A stretch of 64,000 bases of DNA from DASZTV01 sp035548125. Lineage in GTDB: Bacteria; Actinomycetota; Actinomycetes; JAFAQI01. The notes under the pieces were generated by a model. The model worked only from the letters and a program-made list of their open reading frames with translations, searched no databases and was not told where the DNA came from. Location of the stretch: assembly GCA_035548125.1 (NCBI GenBank), contig DASZTV010000052.1, positions 1 through 64,000 of the forward strand. Direction: 5' to 3'. Position 1 is the first letter of the stretch. Every line of letters begins with the position of its first letter. A program made the position numbers and the translations under genes. Shown here piece by piece: positions 16,630-24,396 of the stretch.

Positions 16630-17409
16630 GTGAGGGGCCGTCCTTCGATCGCCGAGCTTCGGGCCGTCGCCCAGCCGGAGTCCGTGGTCGGCCGGGTCAG
16701 CGGCGAGCACTGGGCGGGCAAGCTCTACCAGCGGCGGATCTCGATCCACATCACGCGGGCGCTCGTCACGACGCGCGTAACTCCGGATGCGGTCACCTGG
16801 GTGATGCTGCTGTGCGGCCTCGGTGCCGCTGTGGTCCTCACCGTGCCTCACCTGTGGGGTGCGCTTGCCGCCTTCGCGCTGATCCAGGTGCAGGGGACAC
16901 TGGACTGTGTCGACGGGGAGCTCGCGCGCTACCGGGACCAGCGGGGCGCCAGCGGCGTCTACCTCGACCGGATCGCACACTACGTGACCGACGGGTGCCT
17001 TGCCGTGGCGGTCGGTGTGCACGCGGACGGCGGCCTCGGTTCGATCGCGGGTTGGACCACGGTCGGCCTGGCAGCCGGATTCGTCGCGTTGATCACCAAG
17101 GCCGAGACCGATCTGGTGCACGTCGCGCGCGTTCAGTCCGGCAAGCCGCCGATCACCGACACCGCCGAGGTCGCCCGGCCCCGCGCCGGCTTGGTGCGCA
17201 GGCTGCGACGCCTCGTCGCCACGCTTCGGTTCAACCGTGCGCTACTCGCGCTGGAACTCACCGTGCTCGCGGTCGTCGCCACGTCCGTCGACGCCGGACG
17301 CGGCGGTCTGCAGGCGATGCGCGTGCTTGACGTGGTGCTCCTCGTGATCGCGCTGATCGTCGTCGCGGGCCATCTGTTGGCGACGCTGCTGTCGGATCGG
17401 CTGCGGTGA
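16630..17409 (+). CDS. CDP-alcohol phosphatidyltransferase family protein with altered last catalytic position
   Basis: A 259-residue membrane enzyme with about six helices that would join an alcohol to a CDP-activated phospho-group. The family motif reads D92-x2-D95-G-x2-A-R100-x8-G109-x3-D113-x3-H117: the first three Asp residues are present, but the fourth, usually the general base, is His (LDRIAH). I recall similar LDRxxH forms in other actinobacterial homologues, so this may be a subfamily feature. Its place between an exporter and glycosyltransferases suggests a step in surface-polymer lipid or linkage synthesis. The next gene overlaps it by 4 bases. Confidence 0.75.
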   Translation: MRGRPSIAELRAVAQPESVVGRVSGEHWAGKLYQRRISIHITRALVTTRVTPDAVTWVMLLCGLGAAVVLTVPHLWGALAAFALIQVQGTLDCVDGELARYRDQRGASGVYLDRIAHYVTDGCLAVAVGVHADGGLGSIAGWTTVGLAAGFVALITKAETDLVHVARVQSGKPPITDTAEVARPRAGLVRRLRRLVATLRFNRALLALELTVLAVVATSVDAGRGGLQAMRVLDVVLLVIALIVVAGHLLATLLSDRLR

Positions 17410-18263
17410 CGCCCGGGCTGAGCACGGCGTGCATCATCCTGAGCCGGGGTGACCGACCGGCGGAGCTCAACCGGGCGATCGCGAGCGTGCTCGCCCAGCG
17501 CGATGTCGACGTCCACGTCACGGTGGTGGGTAACGGGTGGACCCCTGCCGGCCTCCCGGATGACGTCGCGACCATCGCCCTGGTCGACAACGTGGGTGTT
17601 CCCGAAGGGCGCAACATCGGCGCTAAGGCGTCGATCGGTGACGTGTTGTTCTTCCTCGACGACGACATTGAGCTGGTCGGCGAGGAGTTTCTCGCCGGCG
17701 CGGTCGCTCGGTTCGCGTCGGATGACCTCCTTGCCGTGGTGCAACCTCGGGCGGTCGACCCCGACGACGGCACGACGGCGCGCCGCCACGTTCCCCGACT
17801 GCGCACCGCCGACCCGGAACGCTCCGGCGACGTCGCATGGTTCTGGGAGGGTGCGTCGCTGATCCGTCGTACCGCCTTCGAGGCAGTCGGGGGATGGCCA
17901 GGTGACTTCTTCTACGGACATGAGGGCATCGAGGTCGCCTGGCGCCTCGTGGACGCAGGCTTTCGGATCCGCTACGCCGCAGACCTCGTCGTACGCAACC
18001 CTCCGGCGGCACCGTTCCGCGGTCCGCAGCACCGCTTCTACGACGCCAGGAACCGAGTGTGGGTCGCCCGTCGCAACCTTCCCGGGTTGCTGGTCGTGGC
18101 CTACCTCGCGGTCTGGATGACCGCGACGCTGGTGCGGGGCGGCGGGGCGTCGGCCATTCGCGGATTCCTCGGCGGGATGCGGTCTGACTGCGGCGAGCGC
18201 CGCCCGATCCGGTGGCGCACAGTGTGGCGGCTCACCCGGCTGGGTCGGCCGCCGGTGGTGTAG
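17406..18263 (+). CDS. Family 2 glycosyltransferase
   Basis: A 285-residue GT-A enzyme. The nucleotide-sugar DxD region is FLDDDIE (D85-D87), followed by a GASLIRRTAFEAVGGWPGDFF acceptor-side segment near 150-170 and an EGIEVAWRL motif. A hydrophobic segment (about 228-246) near the C-terminus could hold it at the membrane. It probably adds a sugar to the exported polymer; donor unknown. It starts on a GTG overlapping the previous stop (GTGA). Its TAG stop lies in the left arm of a short hairpin shared with the convergent gene. Confidence 0.82.
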   Translation: MTPGLSTACIILSRGDRPAELNRAIASVLAQRDVDVHVTVVGNGWTPAGLPDDVATIALVDNVGVPEGRNIGAKASIGDVLFFLDDDIELVGEEFLAGAVARFASDDLLAVVQPRAVDPDDGTTARRHVPRLRTADPERSGDVAWFWEGASLIRRTAFEAVGGWPGDFFYGHEGIEVAWRLVDAGFRIRYAADLVVRNPPAAPFRGPQHRFYDARNRVWVARRNLPGLLVVAYLAVWMTATLVRGGGASAIRGFLGGMRSDCGERRPIRWRTVWRLTRLGRPPVV

Positions 18264-18272
18264 CGGCGCTAC
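18260..18272. terminator. Short hairpin containing both convergent stop codons
   Basis: GTAGC-GGC-GCTAC is a perfect 5-bp stem with a 3-base loop. The plus-strand gene ends with TAG in the left arm and the minus-strand gene ends with TAG in the right arm. There is no U-tract on either side, so intrinsic termination is doubtful. Confidence 0.3.
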
Positions 18273-18976
18273 CGCAGGATGCGGCGCATCGCGGGCACTC
18301 CGCGCAGCGCCTCGAGGGCGATTCGCGTCGACATCTTGGACGACCCGGCTACCCGCTCCCGGAACACGATCGGGATCTCGACGATGGTCGCGCCGCTGGC
18401 TCGCGCCCGGGTGGTCATCTCGATCTGGAAGCCGTAACCGTGACTCTCGGTGGTCTCCGCGTGCAGCTTGGCGAGGAGCGTGGCGCGCCACGCCTTGAAC
18501 CCTCCGGTCAGGTCGCGCACGGGGCTGCTGAGCAGCATCCGGGCGTAGAGGTTGCCCGCTCTCGAGAGCACCTCCCGGTGCTTGCTCCAGCCGATCACGT
18601 CTCCGCCCGTCATGTAGCGCGACCCGATGACGAGGTCCGCAGTGTCCAGGGCGGCCACCAGCCGGTCGATGTCCGCCGGGTCGTGCGACCCGTCGGCGTC
18701 CATCTGCACGACGGCGTCCGGCGCGTGCTCCGTGAGGGCGAGCGCGAAACCCTCGCCGTACGCCCGTCCGAGTCCCGATTTGGCGTGCCGCGAGAGCAGA
18801 CTGACCCGGCCCGGATGTTCCTCGGCGAGCCGCGTGATGATCTCGGCGGTGCCGTCCGGGCTGTTGTCGTCCACGACCAGAACGTGCGGCATGCAGGGCC
18901 GTTCGAGGACGGCGTGCACGATCCGGGAGATGTTGTCCCGCTCGTTGTACGTGGGCATCACCACGACCACGGCCAC
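18269..18976 (-). CDS. Polyprenol monophosphomannose synthase (dolichyl-phosphate mannose synthase family)
   Basis: A 235-residue GT2 enzyme transferring mannose from GDP-mannose to polyprenyl phosphate, the donor for extracytoplasmic mannosylation. It begins with VVMPTYNERDNI, and the catalytic DxD is D93-A-D95 in QMDADGSHDP. GGFKAWR and YGFQIEMTTRA are typical of actinobacterial Ppm1 catalytic domains. No membrane domain is attached. I prefer GTG 18976 over ATG 19009 because a TACGGT hexamer sits exactly 6 bases before it and extra residues before VAVVVV have no family support. GDP-mannose could come from manB/manC at the right end. Confidence 0.88.
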   Translation of the reverse strand: MAVVVVMPTYNERDNISRIVHAVLERPCMPHVLVVDDNSPDGTAEIITRLAEEHPGRVSLLSRHAKSGLGRAYGEGFALALTEHAPDAVVQMDADGSHDPADIDRLVAALDTADLVIGSRYMTGGDVIGWSKHREVLSRAGNLYARMLLSSPVRDLTGGFKAWRATLLAKLHAETTESHGYGFQIEMTTRARASGATIVEIPIVFRERVAGSSKMSTRIALEALRGVPAMRRILR

Positions 18977-18982
18977 ATGATC

Positions 18983-18988
18983 ACCGTA
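18983..18988 (-). promoter_or_regulatory. -10 hexamer TACGGT, leaderless promoter of the phosphomannose synthase gene
   Basis: Minus-strand TACGGT ends 6 bases before the GTG at 18976. It would fall inside the coding region if the ATG at 19009 were the start. Confidence 0.5.
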
Positions 18989-19048
18989 TCCACGGAACCT
19001 GAACTCCATTCAGGCTCGCGCCGGTCCGATCCGCCCCGGGTCCACCGG

Positions 19049-19054
19049 TAGGCT
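19049..19054 (+). promoter_or_regulatory. -10 hexamer TAGGCT for the cytidylyltransferase-SDR gene
   Basis: TAGGCT ends 10 bases before the ATG at 19065, giving a leader of about 4 bases or none. It lies in the gap divergent from the phosphomannose synthase gene. Confidence 0.4.
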
Positions 19055-19064
19055 TCGCCGCGTC

Positions 19065-20567
19065 ATGGCAGCGAGGTCCACCGGGTTACGCACCGTAGGC
19101 GTCGTGCTGGCCGGCGGGGTGGGGACCCGGGTGGGGTTGGCCATCCCGAAGCAGCTGCTGAAGATCGCCGGAAAGCCCGTGATCGAGCACACGCTGGCGG
19201 CGTTCGAGGCGGCTCCCGAGGTCGACGAGGTCGTCGTCCTGATGACGCCCGGCTACCTCGACGACATCAACGCGATCGTCGCCAACCGGGGGTTCCGCAA
19301 GGTCACGGCCGTCATCGAGGGCGGCGCGACGCGCAACGACTCCACCCGGAACGCGCTGGACCACCTCGGGACCCAGGAGTGCAACGTCCTGTTCCACGAC
19401 GCGGTGCGGCCGCTCGTCAGCCAGCGGATCATCCGCGAGTGCGTCAACGCCCTGCGGACCTACGAGGCAGTGGACGTCGGGATCCCGTCGGCCGACACGA
19501 TCGTCGTCGTCGACCAGGACGAGGTGATCACCGAGATCCCGGACCGCTCGCGACTGCGCCGCGGGCAGACGCCGCAGGGCTTCCGGCTCTCGACCATCCG
19601 CCGCGCCTACGAGATCGCGTGGCAGGACCCGGACTTCAAGGCGACGGACGACTGCAGCGTGGTGCTGAAGTACCTGCCCGACGTGCCGATCCACATGGTC
19701 GAGGGCTCCGAACACAACATGAAGGTCACCGCGCCGGTCGACCTGTTCATCGCCGACAAGCTGTTCCAGCTGGGCTCGTCCTCCGTCGACCCGCTCGCGT
19801 CCCCGGAGGCGTACCGCGAGGCGCTGCGTGGCCGGGTCGCCGTGGTCTTCGGCGGCAGCTATGGCATCGGTGCGGAGATCGTCCGACTGCTCGACTCGTA
19901 CGGCGCGACGGTGCGGTCGTTCAGCCGGTCGGCGACGAACACCGACGTCGGCAGGTCGGAGGACATCCGCGCTGCGCTGGAGGCGACCCATGCAGAAGCG
20001 GGCCGGATCGACTACATCGTGATGACTGCGGGCATCCTCAGCACCGGCGCGCTCGCCGACGTCGAGGAGTCCACGGTCGAGGAGATGATCGGCGTGAACT
20101 ACGTCGCCCCGGTGCAGGTCGCCCGGCTCGGCGTCGGCTACCTCGAGGAGACCAAGGGCCAGCTGCTGCTGTTCACCTCGAGCAGCTACACCCGCGGCCG
20201 CGCTGGGTACAGCCTCTACTCCTCGACGAAGGCCGCCGTCGTCAACCTGACGCAGGCGCTCGCCGACGAGTGGCTGGGCGCGGGCGTGCGCGTCAACTGC
20301 ATCAATCCGGAGCGCACGGCGACGCCGATGCGGACCAAGGCGTTCGGCGTCGAGCCGCCAGAGGATCTGCTCGACGCCGCCGAGGTGGCGCGCAGCTCGG
20401 TGGACGTCCTGGTCTCCGACATCACCGGCCAGGTCATCGACGTACGCCGACCCGTGACGACCACATCAGCGGGTAGCGGCAACCCGGCCGAAGGCGTGGC
20501 AGCGAAGGTCGAGCTCGCCGAGCAGGAGGCGGCGGCGGAGGCGGCCCGCGACCACACGGCACCGTGA
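19065..20567 (+). CDS. Bifunctional cytidylyltransferase / short-chain reductase (CDP-ribitol-type synthase)
   Basis: A 500-residue fusion. Residues 10-240 are an IspD/TarI-like cytidylyltransferase (LAGGVGTRVG at 15-24 with Lys29, later RRGQTPQGF). Residues 255-470 are an SDR with the NAD(P) site GGSYGIG near 261-267 and catalytic Y385-S-S-T-K389. This order is that of Haemophilus Acs1/Bcs1, which reduces ribulose 5-phosphate and activates the ribitol 5-phosphate with CTP. By analogy it supplies CDP-ribitol or a related CDP-polyol to the TagF-like protein immediately downstream (4-base overlap). A role in isoprenoid synthesis alone is unlikely given the fusion and context. The last 35 residues are Ala/Glu-rich and probably disordered. 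Confidence 0.85.
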   Translation: MAARSTGLRTVGVVLAGGVGTRVGLAIPKQLLKIAGKPVIEHTLAAFEAAPEVDEVVVLMTPGYLDDINAIVANRGFRKVTAVIEGGATRNDSTRNALDHLGTQECNVLFHDAVRPLVSQRIIRECVNALRTYEAVDVGIPSADTIVVVDQDEVITEIPDRSRLRRGQTPQGFRLSTIRRAYEIAWQDPDFKATDDCSVVLKYLPDVPIHMVEGSEHNMKVTAPVDLFIADKLFQLGSSSVDPLASPEAYREALRGRVAVVFGGSYGIGAEIVRLLDSYGATVRSFSRSATNTDVGRSEDIRAALEATHAEAGRIDYIVMTAGILSTGALADVEESTVEEMIGVNYVAPVQVARLGVGYLEETKGQLLLFTSSSYTRGRAGYSLYSSTKAAVVNLTQALADEWLGAGVRVNCINPERTATPMRTKAFGVEPPEDLLDAAEVARSSVDVLVSDITGQVIDVRRPVTTTSAGSGNPAEGVAAKVELAEQEAAAEAARDHTAP

Positions 20568-22387
20568 CCGAGCCGACTGCCCTTCCGGGGGAACCAGCCG
20601 AAGCGGATACGTCCACTCCTCGAGACCGCGACCCGCGAATGCCGGCGCTGGGCACCCGAGGCATCGCGCTGACCGCATTTGCCTGCTACGTGACCGTTGT
20701 GCTGTCGGGGGTCTTCGCCTGGTCGGTGGCGGCTCTGGTCGCGGTGGTGGTCAGCCAGGGGCTTGACCTGCTGATCGTCGGCAACGAGGACGTCCGCGCC
20801 GCGCTGGCCCGCGGCAACTTCGGCATTGCGACTCGTTCGCTCGTGCGCGAGCTCGGTGTCGTGTCGCTGATCCTCACGGCCGCCTGGGCGGGTCGTGCCG
20901 ATGCTCGCGTCGCTGCCGTGCTCGTGCTTTGCGTTGCCGGCCTGCGGTACGGCTACCAGCTGTTGTTCGTGCTGGTGCGCCGCCGTTCGATGCCACCGGT
21001 CGAGACGCGAAACATCGACATGTCTGGGGTGCGCCTCGCGCCGCCCGTGGCCGACTTCTTTCGCCGGCGGCTGTCCGAGCGGTTCCACGGGCTGTCGGCC
21101 GTCGCGCTGGTCGGCGCTGGCGTCGGGGTGGCCAGCCACACGCCGGAGGCTCTCTACGCGGTGGTCAGCTCCGTGGTGCTCGTCGAGGCCACGGCTGTCG
21201 GCTGGGCAGTGGTCTGGTTGATGCGATCACGGGGAGCCGTCGTCCGCGACCGGCTGCACGCGGCCGTGCTTCGCCGCGTCAACGAGCTGAAGCCCGAGGT
21301 GATGCTCTACCACTCCGGGACCGAGGACACCGCCTACCAGGTCAACATGTGGCTGTCGACGGTCGACCGGCTCTCGCGACGGACGCTCGTCGTGGTCCGT
21401 GAGCGGGATGGGTTCGCGCAACTCGGCGCGACCACCTCGCCGGCGGTGTGCATCCCGGATCCGGTGGATTTCATGACGTTCACGCTGCCCAGCGTGCGGG
21501 TGGCGATGTACACCGCCAACGTCGGCAAGACGATCCACATGCTGCGCGAACCTGGCGTTCGTCACGTCTTCATCGGCCACGGCGACAGCGACAAGGCCGC
21601 GTCGTCCAACCCGTTCAGCAAGGTTTACTCCGAGATCTGGGTCGCCGGGCGAGGCGGACGAGATCGCTACAGCAAGGCGGGCGTCGGGATCCACGACGAC
21701 GACATCATCGAGGTGGGCCGGCCGCAGCTCGGCGGGATCACTCGCGCTTCCGGCCCGATTGCGACGCGCATGACGGTGCTCTACGCCCCGACGTGGGAGG
21801 GCTGGACCGGCGATCCGGCTCACACCTCGATCGTCCGCACCGGCGCGGAGCTGGCGAAGCGCCTGGTTGCACGCGACGACATCCGCTTCGTCTACAAGCC
21901 GCACCCGCTGACGGGCACGGTGTCCATGGCGGCGGCGAAGGCCGACACGGCGATCAGGTCCCTGGTCACGCGCGCCGGAGCGCCGCACGCCACCGTGACC
22001 GGACCGTCGCCGTCGTTGTTCGAGTGCTTCAACGACGCCGACGTTCTCGTTGCCGACATCTCGAGCGTGCTCAGTGACTTCATCGCGAGCGAGAAGCCCT
22101 ACATCGTCACGAACCTCACCGCGCTGCCCGACGAGGAGTTCCGCGGCGAGTTCCCCAGCGCCGGGGAGGCGTACCTGCTCGACGAGCGCTCCGAGCGACT
22201 CGACGCGATCCTGTCCCAGATCCGTGGCGACGATCCGCTGGCGCCGGCACGACGGCGTCTCAAGGAGTACCTCCTCGGGCCCGCCGAACCTGACGCCTTC
22301 ACCAGGTTCCAAGCCGCGGTAGACGCGGCGTACGAAGCCGTGGTGGCCGCCGTCCCGACCCGAGTCGCGGCGGGGGCCGGCCAGTAG
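20564..22387 (+). CDS. Membrane-anchored CDP-glycerol/ribitol glycerophosphotransferase-like polymerase (TagF/TarL family)
   Basis: A 607-residue protein. Residues 30-225 contain about four to six hydrophobic segments; the catalytic domain spans about 245-580. TagF-type motifs are FIGHGDSDK with His339, YAPTWEGW near 405, YKPHPLTG near 448 and VADISSVLSDF near 500. It would transfer polyol-phosphate units from a CDP-polyol to a lipid-linked acceptor on the inner face of the membrane. It starts on a GTG overlapping the cytidylyltransferase-SDR stop, so donor synthesis and transfer are translationally coupled. It shares motifs and layout with the protein at 25.7 kb. Whether it polymerises or adds a single unit cannot be told. 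Confidence 0.82.
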   Translation: MTEPTALPGEPAEADTSTPRDRDPRMPALGTRGIALTAFACYVTVVLSGVFAWSVAALVAVVVSQGLDLLIVGNEDVRAALARGNFGIATRSLVRELGVVSLILTAAWAGRADARVAAVLVLCVAGLRYGYQLLFVLVRRRSMPPVETRNIDMSGVRLAPPVADFFRRRLSERFHGLSAVALVGAGVGVASHTPEALYAVVSSVVLVEATAVGWAVVWLMRSRGAVVRDRLHAAVLRRVNELKPEVMLYHSGTEDTAYQVNMWLSTVDRLSRRTLVVVRERDGFAQLGATTSPAVCIPDPVDFMTFTLPSVRVAMYTANVGKTIHMLREPGVRHVFIGHGDSDKAASSNPFSKVYSEIWVAGRGGRDRYSKAGVGIHDDDIIEVGRPQLGGITRASGPIATRMTVLYAPTWEGWTGDPAHTSIVRTGAELAKRLVARDDIRFVYKPHPLTGTVSMAAAKADTAIRSLVTRAGAPHATVTGPSPSLFECFNDADVLVADISSVLSDFIASEKPYIVTNLTALPDEEFRGEFPSAGEAYLLDERSERLDAILSQIRGDDPLAPARRRLKEYLLGPAEPDAFTRFQAAVDAAYEAVVAAVPTRVAAGAGQ

Positions 22388-22454
22388 GCAAAGTCAACGT
22401 CAACGTCAAAAGCGGCTAGGACCAAGGAGCGGCCTGCGATCCGCGCGGCTTGAT

Positions 22455-22542
22455 CTGCTCCGTCCGGCTTTCGTTGTAGATCTGGCGTGTCGACACGCCG
22501 TAGTAAGACACGCCAATCCGACAACGAAACGCAACGGAGCAG
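22455..22542. repeat. 88-bp nested inverted repeat between convergent genes
   Basis: Three arm pairs nest around one centre: CTGCTCCGT (22455-22463) with ACGGAGCAG (22534-22542); TTTCGTTGT (22469-22477) with ACAACGAAA (22521-22529); GGCGTGTC (22484-22491) with GACACGCC (22507-22514). Internal gaps are nearly symmetrical (5/4 and 6/6 bases). A second GACACGCC at 22492-22499 gives an alternative palindrome GGCGTGTCGACACGCC. The region is visibly lower in G+C than its surroundings. It lies between the ends of the TagF-like gene and accE, so a bidirectional terminator is the simplest reading; a small mobile or REP-like element is the alternative. Confidence 0.7.
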
Positions 22543-22549
22543 ACGAAGC

Positions 22550-22747
22550 TCAGACCTTGGTGCGGGTGCCTTTCACCAGTCCGCTCGCCACCCACGGCGA
22601 CAGCGCCGGGCGCAGCGGGCGCTCCTGGTCCGATGCTGCGCTGCCGCGAAGCGCGACTACTGCGACGAGCGCCGCGAGCTCCTCGTCGGTGGGCTCGCCA
22701 CCGTTGATGACGCGGAGCACCGGCGGCGGCGCACTCTCCTCCGTCAC
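22550..22747 (-). CDS. accE: Acyl-CoA carboxylase epsilon subunit
   Basis: A 65-residue protein with the AccE layout: short disordered N-terminus, LRVINGGEPTDEELAALVAVVALR in the middle, and a C-terminal PW segment. In actinobacteria epsilon subunits stabilise the complex between the biotinylated alpha subunit and a carboxyltransferase of the AccD5/PccB type. It starts on a GTG overlapping the accD stop (GTGA), so the two are made together. Confidence 0.8.
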   Translation of the reverse strand: MTEESAPPPVLRVINGGEPTDEELAALVAVVALRGSAASDQERPLRPALSPWVASGLVKGTRTKV

Positions 22748-24339
22748 AGCGGGATGTTTCCGTGCTTCTTCGGCGGGAGCGACTCACGCTTGCTGCGCAG
22801 CAGCCGCAGTGCGCGGATCACCTCGACTCGAGTCGCCGACGGCCTGATCACGGCGTCCACGTAGCCCCGCTCCGCGGCGATGTAGGGGTTCGCGAAGTGG
22901 TCCTCGTAGTCGGTGACCAGCTCTTTGCGGGTGGCATCCGGATCGGCGGCGTCGGCCAGCGTGCGCCGGTGCAGGATGTTGACCGCTCCCTGCGCTCCCA
23001 TGACCGCGATCTCTGCGGTTGGCCAGGCCAGGTTCACGTCGGCGCGCAGGTGCTTGGAACCCATCACGTCGTAGGCGCCGCCGTACGCCTTGCGCGTGAT
23101 GACCGTGACCTTCGGGACCGTCGCCTCGGCGTAGGCGTAGAGCAGCTTGGCGCCTCGACGGATGATGCCGTTCCACTCCTGCGCCGTCCCGGGAAGGAAG
23201 CCCGGCACGTCGACGAACGTCAGGACCGGGATGTTGAAAGCGTCGCAGGTGCGGACGAACCGCGCTGCCTTCTCCGAAGCATCGATGTCCAGCGTCCCTG
23301 CGAACTGCATCGGCTGGTTGCCGACGACCCCGACGGAGTGTCCGTCCACGCGGGCGAACCCGCAGACGATGTTCGGGGCGAACAGGGCATGGACCTGGAG
23401 GAACTCGCCATCGTCGACCACGTGCTCGATGACGGTGACGATGTCGTACGGCTGGTTCGCCGAGTCCGGGATGAGCGTGTCGAGAAACGCCTCGGGCTGC
23501 TCGACGTCCAGGTCGGTCTCGTCGTAAGACGGCGGCTGCTCCATGTTGTTGTTCGGCAGGAACGACAGCAGCGCCCGGGTGAGCTCGAGCGCGTCCGACT
23601 CGTCAGAGGACATGAAGTGCGCGACACCCGACTTGGTGTTGTGGGTTCGCGCGCCGCCCAGCTCTTCGAACGTCACGTCCTCCCCGGTGACCGTCTTGAT
23701 GACGTCCGGACCGGTGATGAACATGTGGGAGGTCTGGTCGACCATGATCGTGAAGTCGGTCAAGGCGGGGGAATACACGTGTCCGCCGGCGGTCACGCCC
23801 ATGATCAGTGAGATTTGCGGGACCACTCCTGAGGCCATGACATTGCGGTAGAAGATCTCGGCATAGAGGCCCAGTGCGACGACGCCTTCCTGGATCCGTG
23901 CGCCGCCGCCCTCGTTGATTCCGACGACCGGGCACCCGGTCTTCATGGCGAGATCCATGACCTTGCAGATCTTCTCGCCGTAGACCTCGCCCAGCGCTCC
24001 GCCGAAGATCGTGAAGTCCTGGCTGAAGACGCACACCTGACGGCCGTGGACCGTGCCGTACCCCGTGACGACGCCGTCGCCGAACGGTCGCTTTTCCTGC
24101 ATCCCGAAGTCGTGGGCGCGGTGCCGCATGAACGCGTCGAGCTCGACGAAGGAACCAGGGTCGAGCAACGCCTCGATCCGTTCGCGGGCGGTCATCTTGC
24201 CTTTGGCGTGCTGCTTCTCGATCGCGGCTTGCGATCCGGCATGGACTGCCTCGTCGATGTGCCGCTCGAGCTCGGCGAGCTTGCCCGCCGTGGAGCGCGG
24301 GTCGAGGCCGTCGTCGCCGGAAGCCGGTTCTGCCGTCAT
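22744..24339 (-). CDS. accD: Acyl-CoA (propionyl-CoA type) carboxylase beta subunit
   Basis: A 531-residue biotin-dependent carboxyltransferase with N and C crotonase-fold halves. The first half has KMTARERIEALLDPGSF, the INEGGGARIQEGV segment and GVTAGGHVYSPALTDF (acyl-CoA pocket). The second has FVDVPGFLPG and ITRKAYGGAYDVMGSKHL. These features and the adjacent epsilon subunit match AccD5/PccB, which forms methylmalonyl-CoA (and possibly malonyl-CoA) with an AccA3-type alpha subunit like that at 12 kb. ATG 24339 is preferred over an upstream start because a TACGCT hexamer lies 8 bases before it. It is divergent from birA, whose product biotinylates the alpha subunit. Confidence 0.92.
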   Translation of the reverse strand: MTAEPASGDDGLDPRSTAGKLAELERHIDEAVHAGSQAAIEKQHAKGKMTARERIEALLDPGSFVELDAFMRHRAHDFGMQEKRPFGDGVVTGYGTVHGRQVCVFSQDFTIFGGALGEVYGEKICKVMDLAMKTGCPVVGINEGGGARIQEGVVALGLYAEIFYRNVMASGVVPQISLIMGVTAGGHVYSPALTDFTIMVDQTSHMFITGPDVIKTVTGEDVTFEELGGARTHNTKSGVAHFMSSDESDALELTRALLSFLPNNNMEQPPSYDETDLDVEQPEAFLDTLIPDSANQPYDIVTVIEHVVDDGEFLQVHALFAPNIVCGFARVDGHSVGVVGNQPMQFAGTLDIDASEKAARFVRTCDAFNIPVLTFVDVPGFLPGTAQEWNGIIRRGAKLLYAYAEATVPKVTVITRKAYGGAYDVMGSKHLRADVNLAWPTAEIAVMGAQGAVNILHRRTLADAADPDATRKELVTDYEDHFANPYIAAERGYVDAVIRPSATRVEVIRALRLLRSKRESLPPKKHGNIPL

Positions 24340-24346
24340 GAGGCCG

Positions 24347-24353
24347 TAGCGTA
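24347..24353. promoter_or_regulatory. Overlapping bidirectional -10 sequence TAGCGTA between accD and birA
   Basis: The 7-mer reads TAGCGT on the plus strand (24347-24352, toward birA, leader about 38 bases) and TACGCT on the minus strand (24353-24348, 8 bases before the accD ATG). The two promoters would share their opening region. Confidence 0.4.
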
Positions 24354-24396
24354 CGGCCCGAGGAAGCAGCGCCGGCACGGCCGGCTCCGATGACGG

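Noticed and set aside
22393..22410. Three tandem hexamers GTCAAC/GTCAAC/GTCAAA after the TagF-like gene
   Set aside because: Too short to interpret; not part of the neighbouring inverted repeat.
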